From assembly GCF_042477335.2 (NCBI RefSeq), contig NC_091247.1, positions 10,653,501 to 10,717,500 of the forward strand: a stretch of 64,000 nt of DNA, in the 5' to 3' direction. Below, one piece after another: positions 29,367 to 40,118 of the stretch (positions within the stretch are counted from its first letter, which is position 1; the number at the start of each line of letters is the position of its first letter). Both the position numbers and the translations under genes were made by a program. This DNA comes from Ovis canadensis (Eukaryota > Chordata > Mammalia > Artiodactyla > Bovidae). The notes beneath the pieces are model-generated. The model searched no databases. It saw only the letters and a program-made list of their open reading frames with translations, and was not told the origin of the DNA.

Positions 29367-31884
29367 GTAATCCAAGTCTATGCCCCAATCAGTAACACTG
29401 AAGAAGCTGAAGTTGAACGGTTCTATGAAGACCTATAAGACCTTTTAGAACTAACACCCTGAAAAGATGTCCTTTTCATTATAGGGGACTGGAATGCAAA
29501 AGTAGGAAGTCAATTTGCCTGGAGTAACAGGCAAATTTGGCCTTGGAATGTGGAATGAAGCAGGGCAAAGACTAACAGAGTTTTGCCAAGAAAATGCCCT
29601 GGTCATAGCAAATATCCTCTTCCAACAACACAAGAGAAGACTCTACACATGGACATCACCAGATGGTCAACACCAAAATCAGATTGATTATATTCTTTGC
29701 AGCCAAAGATGGAGAAGCTCTATACAGTCAACAAAAACAAGACCAGGAGCTGACTGTGGCTCAGATCATGAACTCCTTATTGCCAAATTCAGACTTAAAT
29801 TGAAGAAAGTAGAGAAAACCACTAGCCCATTCAGGTATGACCTAAATCAAATCCCTTATGATTATACAGTGGAAGTGAGAAATAGATTTAAGGGCCTAGA
29901 TCTGATAAATAGAGTGCCGGATGAACTATGGAATGAGGTTCGCGACATTGTACAGGCGACAGGGATCAAGACCATCCCCATGGAAAAGAAATACAAAAAA
30001 GCAAAATGGCTGTCTGAGAAGGCCTTACAAATAGCTGTGAAAAGAAGAGAAGTGAAAAGCAAAGGAGAAAAGGAAAGATATAAGCATTTGAATGCAGAGT
30101 TCCAAAGAATAGCAAGGAGAGATAAGAAAGCCTTCCTCAGTGATCAATGCAGAGAAATAGAGGAAAACGACAGAATGGGAAAGACTAGAGATCTCTTCAA
30201 GAAAATTAGAGATACCAAGGGAACATTTCACGCAAAGATAGGCTCGATAAAGGACAGAAATGGTATGGACCTAACAGAAGCAGAAGATATTAAGAAGAGG
30301 TGGCAAGAATACACAGAAGAACTGTACAAAAAACATCTTCACGACCAAGATAATCACGATGGTGTGATCACTCCCCTAGAGCCAGACATCCTGGAATGTG
30401 AAGTCAAGTGGGCCTTAGAAAGCATCACTATGAACAAAGCTAGTGGAGGTGATGGAATTCCAGTGGAGCTATTTCAAATCCTGAAAGATGATGCTGTGAA
30501 AGTGCTGCACTCAATATCCCAGCAAATTTAGAAAACTCAGCAGTGGCCACAGGACTGGAAAAGGTCAATTTTCATTCCGATCCCAAAGAAAGGCAATGCC
30601 AAAGAATGCTCAAACTACTGCACAATTGCACTCATCTCACACGCTAGTAAAGTAATGCTCAAAATTCTCCAAGCCAGACTTCAGCAATACATGAACTGTG
30701 AACTTCCAGATGTTCAAGCTGGTTTTAGAAAAGGCAGAGGAACCAGAGATCAAATTGCAACATCTGCTGCATCATGGCAAAAGCAAGAGAGTTTCAGAAA
30801 AACATCTATTTCTGCTTTCTTGACTATGCCAAAGCCTTTGACTGTGTGGATCACAAGAAACTGTGGAAAATTCTTCAAGAGATGGGAATACCAGACCACC
30901 TGACCTGCCTCTTGAGAAATCTGTATGCAGGTCAGGAAGCAACAGTTAGAACCAGACATGGAACAACAGACTAGTTCCAAGTAGGAAAAGGAGTATATCA
31001 AGGCTGTATATTGTCACCCTGCTTATTTAACTTATATGCAGAGTACATTGTGAGAAATGCTGGACTGGAAGAAGCACAAGCTGGAATCAAGATTGCTGGG
31101 AGAAATATCAATAACCTCAGATATGCAGATGACACCACCCTTATGGCAGAAAGTGAAGAGGAACTAAAAAGCCTCTTGATGAAAGTGAAAGAGGAGAGTG
31201 AAAAATTTGGCTTAAAGCTCAACATTCAGAAAACGAAGATGATGGCATCTGGTCCCATCACTTCATGGAAAATAGATGGGGAAACAGTGGAAACAGTGTC
31301 AGACTATTTTGGGGGGCTCCAAAATCACTGCAGATGGTGACTGCAGCCATGAAATTAAAAGACGCTTACTCCTTGGAAGAAAAGTTATGACCAACCTAGA
31401 TAGCATATTCAAAAGCAGTGACATGGTCCGTCTAGTCAAGGCTATGGTTTTTCCAGTGGTCATGTACGGATGTGAGAGTTGGATTGTGAAGAAGGCTGAG
31501 CACCAAAGAATTGATGCTTTTGAACTGTGGTGTTGGAGAAGACTCTTGAGGGTCCCTTGGACTGCAAGGAGATCCAACCAGTCCATTCTGAAGGAGATCA
31601 GCCCTGGTGTACTTTGGAAGGAATGATGCTAAAGCTGCAACTCCAATACTTTGGCCACCTCATGCGAAGAGCTGACTCATTGGAAAAGACTCTGATGCTG
31701 GGAGGGATTGGGGATAGGAGGAGAAGGGGACGACCGAGGATGAGATGGCTGGATGGCATCATGGACTTGATGGACGTGAGTCTGAGTGAACTCTGGGAGT
31801 TGGTGATGGACAGGGAGGCCTGGTGTGCTGCGATTCATGGGGTCACAGAGTCGGACATGACTGAGCGACTGAACTGACTGACTA
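29367..31884 (+). pseudogene. Inner BovB LINE, forward segment (endonuclease-RT), dead
   Basis: The rest of a near-complete BovB: second half of the endonuclease (FIIGDWNAKVG, GADCGSDHELL with the SDH motif), linker, reverse transcriptase with RYADDT at about 31118-31135, and the C-terminal domain, ending in gaactgactgacta. BovB protein nicks DNA and reverse-transcribes its RNA at the nick. This copy cannot: in-frame stops lie at 29436-29438, 29460-29462, 30529-30531 and 30972-30974, the last two each replacing a TGG Trp codon, and frameshifts occur near 30760 and 31310. The longest frame is 338 codons (29515-30531). Inner copy total is about 3.27 kb. Confidence 0.93.
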
Positions 31885-32364
31885 ACTTTGCCAACAAAGG
31901 TCTGTCTAGTCAAAGCTATGGTTTTTCCAATGGTCATGTATGGATGTGAGAGTTGGACTATAAAGAAAGCTGAGCACTGAGGAATTGATGCTTTTGAACT
32001 GTGGTGTTGGAGAAGACTCTTGAGAGTCTCTTGGACTGCAAGGAGACCCAACCAGTCCATCCTAAATGAAATCAGTTCTGAATATTCATTGGAAGGACTG
32101 ATGCTAAAGCTGAAACTCTAATAGTTTGGCCTTCTGATGCGAAGAACTGACTCATTTGAAAAGACCCTGATGCTGGGAAAGATTGAAGGCGGGAGGAGAA
32201 GGGGACGACAGAGGATGGGACGGTTGGATGGCATCACCAACTCTATGGACAGGGGTTTGAGTAAACTCTGGGAGCTGATGATAGACAGGGAGGCCTGGCA
32301 TGCTGCAGTCCACGGGGTCACAAAGAGTCGACACGACTGAGCGACTCAACTGAACTGAACTGAA
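31885..32364 (+). mobile_element. BovB LINE, older host copy, right part
   Basis: It begins with the duplicated actttgccaac (31885-31895) and continues the host BovB seamlessly (aaaggtctgtctagtcaaag) to the 3' end ctgaactgaactgaa. Together with 28290-28609 it is a single truncated older BovB. Confidence 0.92.
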
Positions 32365-32429
32365 ACCTGAGTAATTCGCAGGAGTCCTCTCCCTGATTTT
32401 CTTTATTCTCACTCAGACGCCTGGCTTTA

Positions 32430-32600
32430 TTTGTTTATTGGTCCCTGGAATTAGACCAAGCTGAGCATAGCCAGAAGCTTTGTGCCCTTCTCTGAGCCTT
32501 TGTTCTTTTGTCTAAAAAGTGGGGATAAAAAAGCGGGGATAATAACAGAACTTACCTCAAAGTTTGCAAAAGTAACACAAGAACAGACTAAGTGAAACAC
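32430..32600 (+). repeat. MIR fragment
   Basis: ctctgagcctttgttctttt, gtctaaaaagtggggataaa and acttacctcaaagtttgcaa are forward MIR, with a small duplication of the gcggggataa block. Confidence 0.65.
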
Positions 32601-33165
32601 CACAATTTCAGCCCCTCACTCACGAATTTCCAGAGCCCCTACTGTGTGTCCTGCAGAGCTGTGGGTCCCTCCACCCCACAGAGAAAAGCTCCCCACACCC
32701 CCACCGAGTCCAGCCAGGAGAACAGGTTGCCCCAGAAGTCCAGCTCAGGCTGCTGAGCAGGGTTCCGTGGTGAACAGTGATGATCAGGGAGGCCTCTAAT
32801 CTAACAAACCTGATGAGTAGTAAGTTGGGGAGTTCGAGGGGATCCCTGGTCCAGGCTGGGACAGGACAGGCTGCTCTGAGGAGGCAGCATCTAAGGGGTG
32901 AGGAGTGTTCTGGGTAGGGGGCGGGGCAGCCCGTGGGAAGATCCAGAGGTGAGAGGAGGCTGCACCATATCCCAAGGGCAATGGGAAGCCATGGAGGGAT
33001 TTAGAGGTATCCCTCTGGCCCCCTTGTACAGTGTGGACCAGAGAGGCTGAGCTTGGAGACAGGAGAGAACGCAGGAACTAGGTTTCTGTTTGCGTCTGCT
33101 GTTTATACCATGAAGATTAATCTTAACATGAACAAGACCATCCTCCTTAACATCAGAAGTCATCC
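32601..33165. other. Mostly unrecognised
   Basis: 32960-33060 (ggcaatgggaagccatggag, ggatttagagg) may be the same old repeat as 17735. A GC box gggggcggggc lies at 32918-32928. Nothing else recognised. Confidence 0.4.
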
Positions 33166-33169
33166 GAGT

Positions 33170-33310
33170 GGCTTCACTGGTGGTCCATGTGAATAAGACT
33201 CTGTGCTTGTGATGCAGGGGCTGCTGGTTTGATCCCTGGTCAGGAAACTAAGACCCCACATGCCACATGGCCAAGAGAAAAATGTTAATAAGTTATTTTT
33301 AACAACTCAA
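33170..33310 (+). mobile_element. CHR-type SINE
   Basis: Forward CHR: cttcactggtggtccatgtg, ggtttgatccctggtcagga, ccccacatgccacatggcca and A-rich tail. Confidence 0.83.
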
Positions 33311-33755
33311 AAAAAAAATTAGCAGGAATCATTCTAGAAATCAAAACCTAGAAACAGCCTGAAGTGAGGGCAAAATAAAAACCTCACTCTTTCAGATGTG
33401 TGCCCTGGGTTCGCATCTGCACAAGCCTTTTCCTCCCTCGGGAAGGCACACCTAACTCCACCTGTTTCAGTCCTCCCTGCTCGGCACCCCCTACAGGAAG
33501 TCCTCCAGGATTCACTGGCTGGCAGGGGCCTTGCTGCCTCTGAGCTCCCTGCCGGTCTCTTCCTGGGTTCATCCAAGGGTGCTGGACACATTCAACCACG
33601 TGTGTTCCGGTCACTCACAGGTCAGCTCATCTCCACCTCTCTCCTCCACCTTCAGCCTCTCCCCAGGGTCATGCAGAGTAAAAGTGCTCAATACCAAAGG
33701 CCGCGGCCAGCCTCCTCCCTGTCTGATTTTTCTCCCAGCTTTCCTAGAACCCAGC
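33311..33755. other. No recognisable feature
   Basis: Unrecognised; overlapping open frames on both strands have no motif. Confidence 0.4.
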
Positions 33756-33756
33756 A

Positions 33757-33960
33757 ACTATCATTCATTCATTCATTTATTCACTCACCCATTTACAAAC
33801 GTATATTGAACGCCGCTCTGTTCCAAGCTTGTGCCAAGTGCTGGTTGCACCGTGATGAGTTGGGAGACTCAGCCCAGCATCTCAGAGCTCACAGTCTGCT
33901 GGGGGAGGCGAGGCAGCCATCGGGCAGGTGTGGGGAGGTGCTTGGACTGGGGAAGCCTGG
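33757..33960 (+). repeat. LINE2 3' end
   Basis: cattcattcattcatttatt, cgccgctctgttccaagctt, gtgccaagtgctggttgc and gagctcacagtctgctgggg follow the L2 3' end order. Confidence 0.65.
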
Positions 33961-34940
33961 CCTGGGAGAAGGAGACAGGGGAGATGCAGGGAGGGAGTGT
34001 GCCAATGATGCTAACAGACGTTTCTCAGGATGCCTTCCTGTATGGTGTCTGCACATGAGGCCAGAAAGCAGAGGTGAAGCAGTGATCTTTACTCTCTCAA
34101 GGTCACACTCGTCAGATGTGGAGATGGGCAGACCCAGAGTCCCGGGGGGTCCCGCTTGTCCTCATTCCCCTCACCTCTGCGTCTAGTTCCGTGTCCTGCC
34201 TGCTGGCCCTGCTGACCATTGGCAGCCCCCTGCCCACCTCCAGAGGCTCAGCCAGGAACCCAGGCCACAACTCCCAACAGGCTCTGGACGTGCCCGGCTT
34301 CTCAGATTGCCTGTGGAGGCTCTTTCTCTGACCCTCCAGTTCCCCCTCTGGACCTTCATCTCCCTAGCTCCTCCCACTGTCATGTCAAACCTAATCCCCA
34401 TGATAAACCCATATCCCATAATACTCACAGGGCTCTGCCTCCCGACCCAGCGCTGCCTGATACAGTGATTGGCAATGGTGATGCTTCCAGTGGAGCAGAA
34501 CTGTAAGGAGGGGAGGCTGGCATCGACGCTCTAATCTGTCGATTTAGGGGCATTTTAGGGACCTGGCTGCTGGGGTAAAGGGGACATTGGTGGTCCATGG
34601 CATGCAATGTGAAGCTGTCACTTAAGTGATCACCTTTTGACCATTGGGGTGATGGCCTGTAGAAGGCTCTGGTTGATCAAGCAGCTGCTGGCATAGAGCA
34701 TACCTGGAAATAAAGAGCATCAGGACCATGGGGCTGCTCCTTTGCTTCTAAGTGCACCAAAAAAGGGTGAAAGATGAGCTCAAGGGCTTCAATTCCCAAA
34801 GTCTGAGTAAAGAGTCAGAGGTTCTCTTTGTGCCTAGAGAAACTCTAGTGGCCAAGGCATAACACTTCTCAGACTTAAGACCTGGCAAGTTTCAGGGTAT
34901 CAGGCACACAGTGTGACCCATGAGGAAGCGTGTGTGTGTG
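33961..34940. other. No recognisable feature
   Basis: About 1 kb without a repeat family or convincing frame. A short GT run is at 34930-34940. Confidence 0.45.
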
Positions 34941-34972
34941 AGCATGCGCAACTGAGCGCGCATGCTCAGTTG
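34941..34972. repeat. Two overlapping palindromes
   Basis: agcatgcgc (34941-34949) pairs with gcgcatgct (34958-34966), and caactgagc (34949-34957) pairs with gctcagttg (34964-34972). The right part belongs to the adjoining Bov-tA. Confidence 0.85.
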
Positions 34973-35177
34973 CTTAGTTGTGCCTGACGCTTTGTGACCC
35001 CATGACTGGAGCCTGTCAGGCTCCTCTCTGTCCATGGGATTTCCCAGGCAAGAATACTGGAGTGGGTTGCCATTTCCTCCTTCAGGGGATCTTCTGACCC
35101 AGGGATCAAACTTGTGTCTTCTGTGACTCCTGCGTTGGCAGGCAGATTCCTTACCACTGCGCCACCTGGGAAGCCCG
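34960..35177 (-). mobile_element. Bov-tA SINE
   Basis: Reverse Bov-tA (ttgcttagttgtgcctgacg to accactgcgccacctgggaa). CTCF-like core AGGTGGCGC on the minus strand at 35159-35167. Confidence 0.92.
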
Positions 35178-35367
35178 GAGAAGGCACAGTACATACCAAA
35201 GAGCTGCAAGATGTCTCCAGTGTGTATGAACAGGGAAATGTGTCTGGGAATGGACACTAAGTAGCGCATTATGATGAAAGGAGTATCACGTGTTGAAGTG
35301 AGTGGATGCGTTAATCATAGATCCTGCATTCCTCCTGGTAGCTCAGACAGCTGGGGATGGCTCTAAA

Positions 35368-35645
35368 ACAGTGGTCCCCAGCCTTTTTGGACCAGGGATG
35401 GGTTTCATGGAAGACCGTTTTCCATGGACTGGGGGTGGGGATGGTTTCAGGATGATTCACGCACGTGCCATTTATTGTGCACTTTATTTCTGCTATTATT
35501 ACATTGTGATATATAGTGAAATAATTACACAACTCACCAAATGCAGAATCAGTGGAAGCCCTGAGCTTGTTTTCTGCAACTAGACGATCCCATCTGGGGA
35601 TGCTAAGGGACCAGTGGGGAGTGGCTGTAACATGGCCTGGGGCTT
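35368..35645 (+). mobile_element. hAT-like MITE (cagtggtcccc family)
   Basis: It starts cagtggtccccagcc, then gggatgggtttcatggaaga, ttattgtgcactttatttct and agaatcagtggaagccctga, a widely distributed non-autonomous DNA transposon. An 8-bp repeat gctctaaa at 35360-35367 and 35646-35653 fits the hAT target-site length. The right terminal inverted repeat is degraded. Confidence 0.68.
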
Positions 35646-35789
35646 GCTCTAAAGGGTTGCTCAGTTGATTCATCGAAGGCTGGTCCCAAGGTAGCCTTCA
35701 CTGAGTGAGGCTGAGAGGCCAGGATTCCTTTAGTAGAGTGTAGAAGGAAGGGTCCAAAAGATTCCAAAGGTTGCTCAAATGCTGAGTGG

Positions 35790-35912
35790 ACTTTTTTTTT
35801 TTTTTTTTTCGCCGTGCCATTTGACTTGCAGGATTCCCCACCAGGGATCGAACCCAGACCCTCAGCAGTAACAGTGTGGGGTCCTAACCACTGCACCACC
35901 AGGGAATTCTCT
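35790..35912 (-). mobile_element. CHR-type SINE
   Basis: T-run of about 19 (A-tail complement), gccgtgccatttgacttgca, gggatcgaacccagaccctc and aaccactgcaccaccaggga. Confidence 0.87.
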
Positions 35913-36425
35913 GAATGAATTTATTTAATTTCTGCTCACCCACCTCACCACCTCACTATTGTTCTCCAGTTGTGGAGGGTGGAATGCAGGGGAATGGAAT
36001 TATTAGTAATTGATTGATCAATCAACCAATTATGGTGCTCCAAGACCAAAGTAAATGGGCAGCCTAATAAAATCTTGATTTGCAGAAGCAGGAAAGTTCT
36101 AGGTCTGCTGAACAGAAGTCTGAACTAAAGCAGCATAACAGAGAATGTGAGTCACTGCCCACCCATGCCAGGACCAGGCGTTTCATGGACACAGAGCCCC
36201 TTGAATGAAAGAGGAGGCTGGAGTCACTTGAGGAAGGACCCTGCACAGCCAACACTATATACTATGCATTCTCCTCCCGGTGTTCCCCTATGGGACCTGA
36301 GGCCTGAGTGACTGAGTGCGCTGGAGAAGGCGAAGTGCCAGCTATTTTAGAGATTCCTGGATGCTGGTTCTGAGTTGACACTTCCAGGAGAGCCACAATG
36401 GTCCCATCAGAGTAAGGGCTTCTGG
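35913..36425. other. Unrecognised; contains a 16-bp palindrome
   Basis: No repeat family. ttgattgatcaatcaa at 36010-36025 is a perfect palindrome and reads as two facing TGATTGAT words (PBX/HOX-type). Confidence 0.45.
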
Positions 36426-36429
36426 AGGT

Positions 36430-36880
36430 ATCGTGGATATTTTGCTGTGTAACAGACCACAAACATTGTCTCATGCCCTGTTATCTCATGGGTGAGGAGT
36501 TCAGGCAGGCCTCCGTGGGCATTCTCCTCCTTTGGGCGTCAGCTGAAATCATTTAGTGGCGCTCGGCTGGCAATGGGCTGCTCTGGAGAGTCTGAGATAA
36601 TATCTCACATACTCGGTGCTGCGGCTGCCGTGGCTGGTGGGCAGGACTCAGGTGGGACTGGTGATGAGGCCTGGCGTGGTGGTCTCAGAGCAGTCATGAT
36701 TCTTACTCAGGGACTCCAGGTTCCATAAACAACTGAACAAAGTCAGCAAACAAAGTGAGAAGGCCATCGCTCAGAGGCCTAGCCTTCAAGGTCACGTAGC
36801 ATCACTTCCTTTGGAGCCACAAGCCCACCCAGACTCAAGAGGAAGGGACACAGTCTGCACATCTTGATGGGAGTAATGTT
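36430..36880. mobile_element. Ancient LTR-like repeat, family uncertain
   Basis: attttgctgtgtaacagacc, atctcatgggtgaggagttc, ggtcacgtagcatcacttcc and acatcttgatgggagtaatg follow the same old family as 25240-25700. Confidence 0.5.
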
Positions 36881-36944
36881 AAGAATGTAGGATCACATTT
36901 TTGTATTGAGTTTGAGAGAGTATTTGCTTGTTTCTTCATTTTTT

Positions 36945-37330
36945 AACAATATTTACTGGAGTATAGTTGTACAATGTTGTGTTAGTTTCAGGAGTACAGC
37001 AAAGTGAATCAGTTACGCATACACATATATCCACTCTTTTTTAGATTCTTTTCCCATATAGGTCATTACAGAGTATTGAGTTTCCTGTGCTAGACACTAC
37101 TGCCCTATTAGTTACCTATTTTATACACAGTAGTGTGTATCAGTCAATCCCAATCTCCCAATTTATCCCTCCCACCATTCCCACTTGGTAACCCCAAGTT
37201 TATTTTCTACATCTGTGAATCTATTTCTGTTTTGTAAACAAGTTCATTTGTACCATTCTTTTGGAGTCCATACATAAGTGATATCACATGCTATTTGTTT
37301 ATCTCTGTCTGGGTATGGCCATGTTTTTAA
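36945..37330 (-). repeat. L1 LINE 3' end
   Basis: Reverse ruminant L1: ttactggagtatagttgtac, tgttgtgttagtttcaggag, catatatccactctttttta, ggtcattacagagtattgag and caatctcccaatttatccct. Confidence 0.88.
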
Positions 37331-37727
37331 AATACTCTTGGGAATCAAGCAGGTAACTAGGAGAGTCTTGTTCACATCCAGCTCATTTGGACCCAGCAGA
37401 TCCCTGAACACAGCTCAGGGATCCTTTCCCAGTTCTGAAAGCACCTGGGAGGAAGGGTGCGTTATGGGAAAAAGGCCAGATGGAAGCCCCCTCCCCAACG
37501 GGTAAACCAGGAGCAGAGCACATTCCTGTTGGTGCCTCCATCGAGGACACTGCATTGTGAGGGGGTGTCCATTCCTATCACATCCCCTTTCCACTCACCT
37601 CCCGGGTCCGCACAGAAGGCCTTGGCCCATGGCAGTAGGTGATCATCAGCTTCCTCATGGGGTGATTCCCACAGCAGCTATTGTTCGGACATCATTTCTT
37701 GGCTGGAGCTCACCATCAGTGCATCTT
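37331..37727. other. No recognisable feature
   Basis: Unrecognised sequence. Confidence 0.45.
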
Positions 37728-37740
37728 GTACCTCTTCTCT

Positions 37741-37959
37741 CTTTTTAAAAAAATGTTTATTTTATTTATTTGGCTGTGCCAGGTCTTAGTTGCAGCACTC
37801 AGATCTTCAATCTTCGATGAGACATGCAGGATCTTTAGTTGCAATGTGTGAATGCTTAGTTGCAGCATGTGGGAGCTAGTTCCCTGACCAGGGATTGAAC
37901 CCGGGGCCACCTGCATTGGGAGCTCGGTCTTAGCCACTTGACCACCAGGGAAGTCCCTG
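37741..37959 (-). mobile_element. CHR-type SINE, full length
   Basis: Reverse CHR with all blocks (atttggctgtgccaggtctt, agttgcagcatgtgggagct, ccaccagggaagtccc). A perfect 13-bp repeat gtacctcttctct at 37728-37740 and 37960-37972 flanks it. Confidence 0.94.
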
Positions 37960-37972
37960 GTACCTCTTCTCT

Positions 37973-38429
37973 TAGCAGCAGTTGTTTACGTCCAGTGAGT
38001 GGGGCCAGTAATATACCTTCAGCTTCCCAGCCCTCTTCCGTAGTCTAGACCACCGGAACCTTGAGTGCCTCTTCTTCCCTAACCATCACAATAGAGCTCA
38101 TGCTATGACACCACTCCCCAAGGAGACCAGAGCACCCTGGTAGCAGACAGATTACAGAGCACACCACCATCATAGAAGGAGCAGCACTTTGTGCTTCTTG
38201 GTATAAACTTTTCCTGAGTATAGATTTGCTTTCCCAGCCCCAAATGCTCTGCTAAAACCACCACCCGTGGACTTACAGAATGCCTTATCCACCAACTTGG
38301 TATTCCACAAAGCTTTGCTTCAACCAGGACATTCACTTTGCAGCAAACCAAGCCTGGCAATTGGCTCATGGGATTCCCTGATTCACATGGAATTCCCTAT
38401 CCCACTAAAGCAGCTGGTTTTAGAGAAGG
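37973..38429. other. No recognisable feature
   Basis: Unrecognised sequence. Confidence 0.45.
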
Positions 38430-38437
38430 GTGGGATG

Positions 38438-38638
38438 GGGCCTTCCCTGATGGTTCAGAGGCTAGGACTCTGAGCTCCCAATACCAGGTGGGTGGGAGGG
38501 ATGAGATTCAATCCCTGGTCAGGGAACCAGATCCCACAAGCCACAATTAAAGGTCCTGAAAGCTGCAACTGAAGACCCCACAGGCCACAACTGTAACCCA
38601 GCACAGCCAAACAAATAGATATATTAAAAAAAAAAAAA
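38438..38638 (+). mobile_element. CHR-type SINE
   Basis: Forward CHR (ccttccctgatggttcagag to A-tail) flanked by gtgggatg at 38430-38437 and 38639-38646. Confidence 0.88.
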
Positions 38639-38675
38639 GTGGGATGATCTTCTGGAGACACTGTTTGGGGCACTG

Positions 38676-38894
38676 AGCATGCATGCTAAGTCACTGCAGT
38701 CATGTCTGACTCTTTGTGACCCCATAGACTATAGCCTGCCAGGCTTCTCTATGGCGTGTTTCAGGCAAGAATACTGGAGTGGGTTGCCATTTCCTCCTCC
38801 AGGGGATCTTCCCAACCCAGAGATTGAACCCGCATCTCTTATGTCTCCTGCACTGGCAGGTGAGTTCTTTCCTGCTAGTGCCACCTGGGAAGCC
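38676..38894 (-). mobile_element. Bov-tA SINE
   Basis: Reverse Bov-tA (aagtcactgcagtcatgtct to gctagtgccacctgggaagc). CTCF-like core AGGTGGCAC on the minus strand at 38878-38886. Confidence 0.92.
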
Positions 38895-38899
38895 TGAAA

Positions 38900-39021
38900 A
38901 ATAAATTTTTACTTTTTGGCCTCATGGTGTGTGGGCTCTTAGTTCCCCAACCAGGAATTGAACCCATGCCCTCTGCATTGAAAGCACTGAGTCTCAGCCA
39001 CTGGACCACCAGGGAAGGCAC
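38900..39021 (-). mobile_element. CHR-type SINE
   Basis: Reverse CHR: ttttactttttggcctcatg, gaattgaacccatgccctct and ccactggaccaccagggaag. Confidence 0.87.
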
Positions 39022-39385
39022 CAGTGTGGGGCAGTATCTCACAGGGCCGGGTCAGGATCCTCCAGGGTGCAGACTGTGATCTGAGTCAGCATTCAGCACA
39101 CGGGGCCGTCTCTCTCACAGTCAGGATTCACGAGTGTAAGAGTCAGCGCTGGATAGAAGAGGGAGTAGTTCTTTTCACCATTTTCTCACTAGCAAAGTGT
39201 TTGTTTCCCATCCCTGCAATTTTGAATTCCCAAAGGAGAAACATTCACACTGGAGGACATAACAATAGTTCCACTAAAGCAATGTTTCCTTCGGGCTATT
39301 TTGGGTTCCTTATGCTGCCAAATCAACAGCCAAAAGGGGGTGATTGGCCCTATTTGGGGAAACAGGGCTGCTAAATATATAATGG
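39022..39385. other. No recognisable feature
   Basis: Unrecognised sequence. Confidence 0.45.
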
Positions 39386-39387
39386 GG

Positions 39388-39500
39388 GACTTCCCTGATG
39401 GTTCAATTGTTAAGACTCTGTGCTTCCATAGCAAGGGATGCAGGTTTGATCCCTGGCTGGGGAACTAAGATTCTGCATGCCGCGTGGTACAGCCAGATAC
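39388..39500 (+). mobile_element. CHR-type SINE
   Basis: Forward CHR: acttccctgatggttcaatt, ggtttgatccctggctgggg, tctgcatgccgcgtggtaca. Confidence 0.88.
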
Positions 39501-39548
39501 ATGCATATGCATATATACATACTAATACGATGGGAGTGAGGAGGGATG

Positions 39549-39662
39549 TACCCACTCCAGTATTCTTGCCTGGAGAATCCCCATGGACAGAGGTGCTTGA
39601 CAGGTTGCAGTTCATGGGTTGAAAAAGAGTCGGACAGGACTGAGTGACTAAGCACACAGCGC
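39549..39662 (+). mobile_element. Bov-tA SINE, 3' half
   Basis: Bov-A unit only (cccactccagtattcttgcc to gactgagtgactaagcaca). aggagggat at 39540-39548 and 39664-39672 flanks it, so it inserted already 5'-truncated. Confidence 0.87.
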
Positions 39663-39899
39663 AAGGAGGGATATAGTTGGAAGGGAAATTCCAGCTCAGT
39701 ATGGGCAGGAACGCTGACCCATCTTCAGGAGGAAAGGCCTGGCTCCCCCCACCAGTTAGGAGCCGGAGCCAGCTGGGTGGGTGCCTGATGCAGGCAGAGA
39801 GAATGTGGACGGGTGATGGCAGAGGAATTAACGGCCACCGTAGCCATGAGGCTGTTGCAGAACCAAGGACTGCGTGTCTCCCTTGTTCACCAGGAGCGC
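39663..39899. other. No recognisable feature
   Basis: Unrecognised. Confidence 0.4.
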
Positions 39900-39904
39900 G
39901 TTGT

Positions 39905-40118
39905 TTTTGTTGTTCTGTCGCTCAGTTTCATCTGACTCTTTTGCAACCCCATGCTCTGTAGCCTGCCAGGTTCCTCTTGTCCATAGGATTTCCCAGGCAA
40001 GAATACTGGAGTAGGTTGTCATTCCCTTCTCCAGGGCATCTTCCTGACCTGGGGATTGAACCTGAGCCTCCTGCATTAGCAGGCAGGTTTTTTACTGCTG
40101 AGCCACCAAGGAAAACCA
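39905..40118 (-). mobile_element. Bov-tA SINE
   Basis: Reverse Bov-tA (ttgttctgtcgctcagtttc to ctgctgagccaccaaggaaa). Confidence 0.91.
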
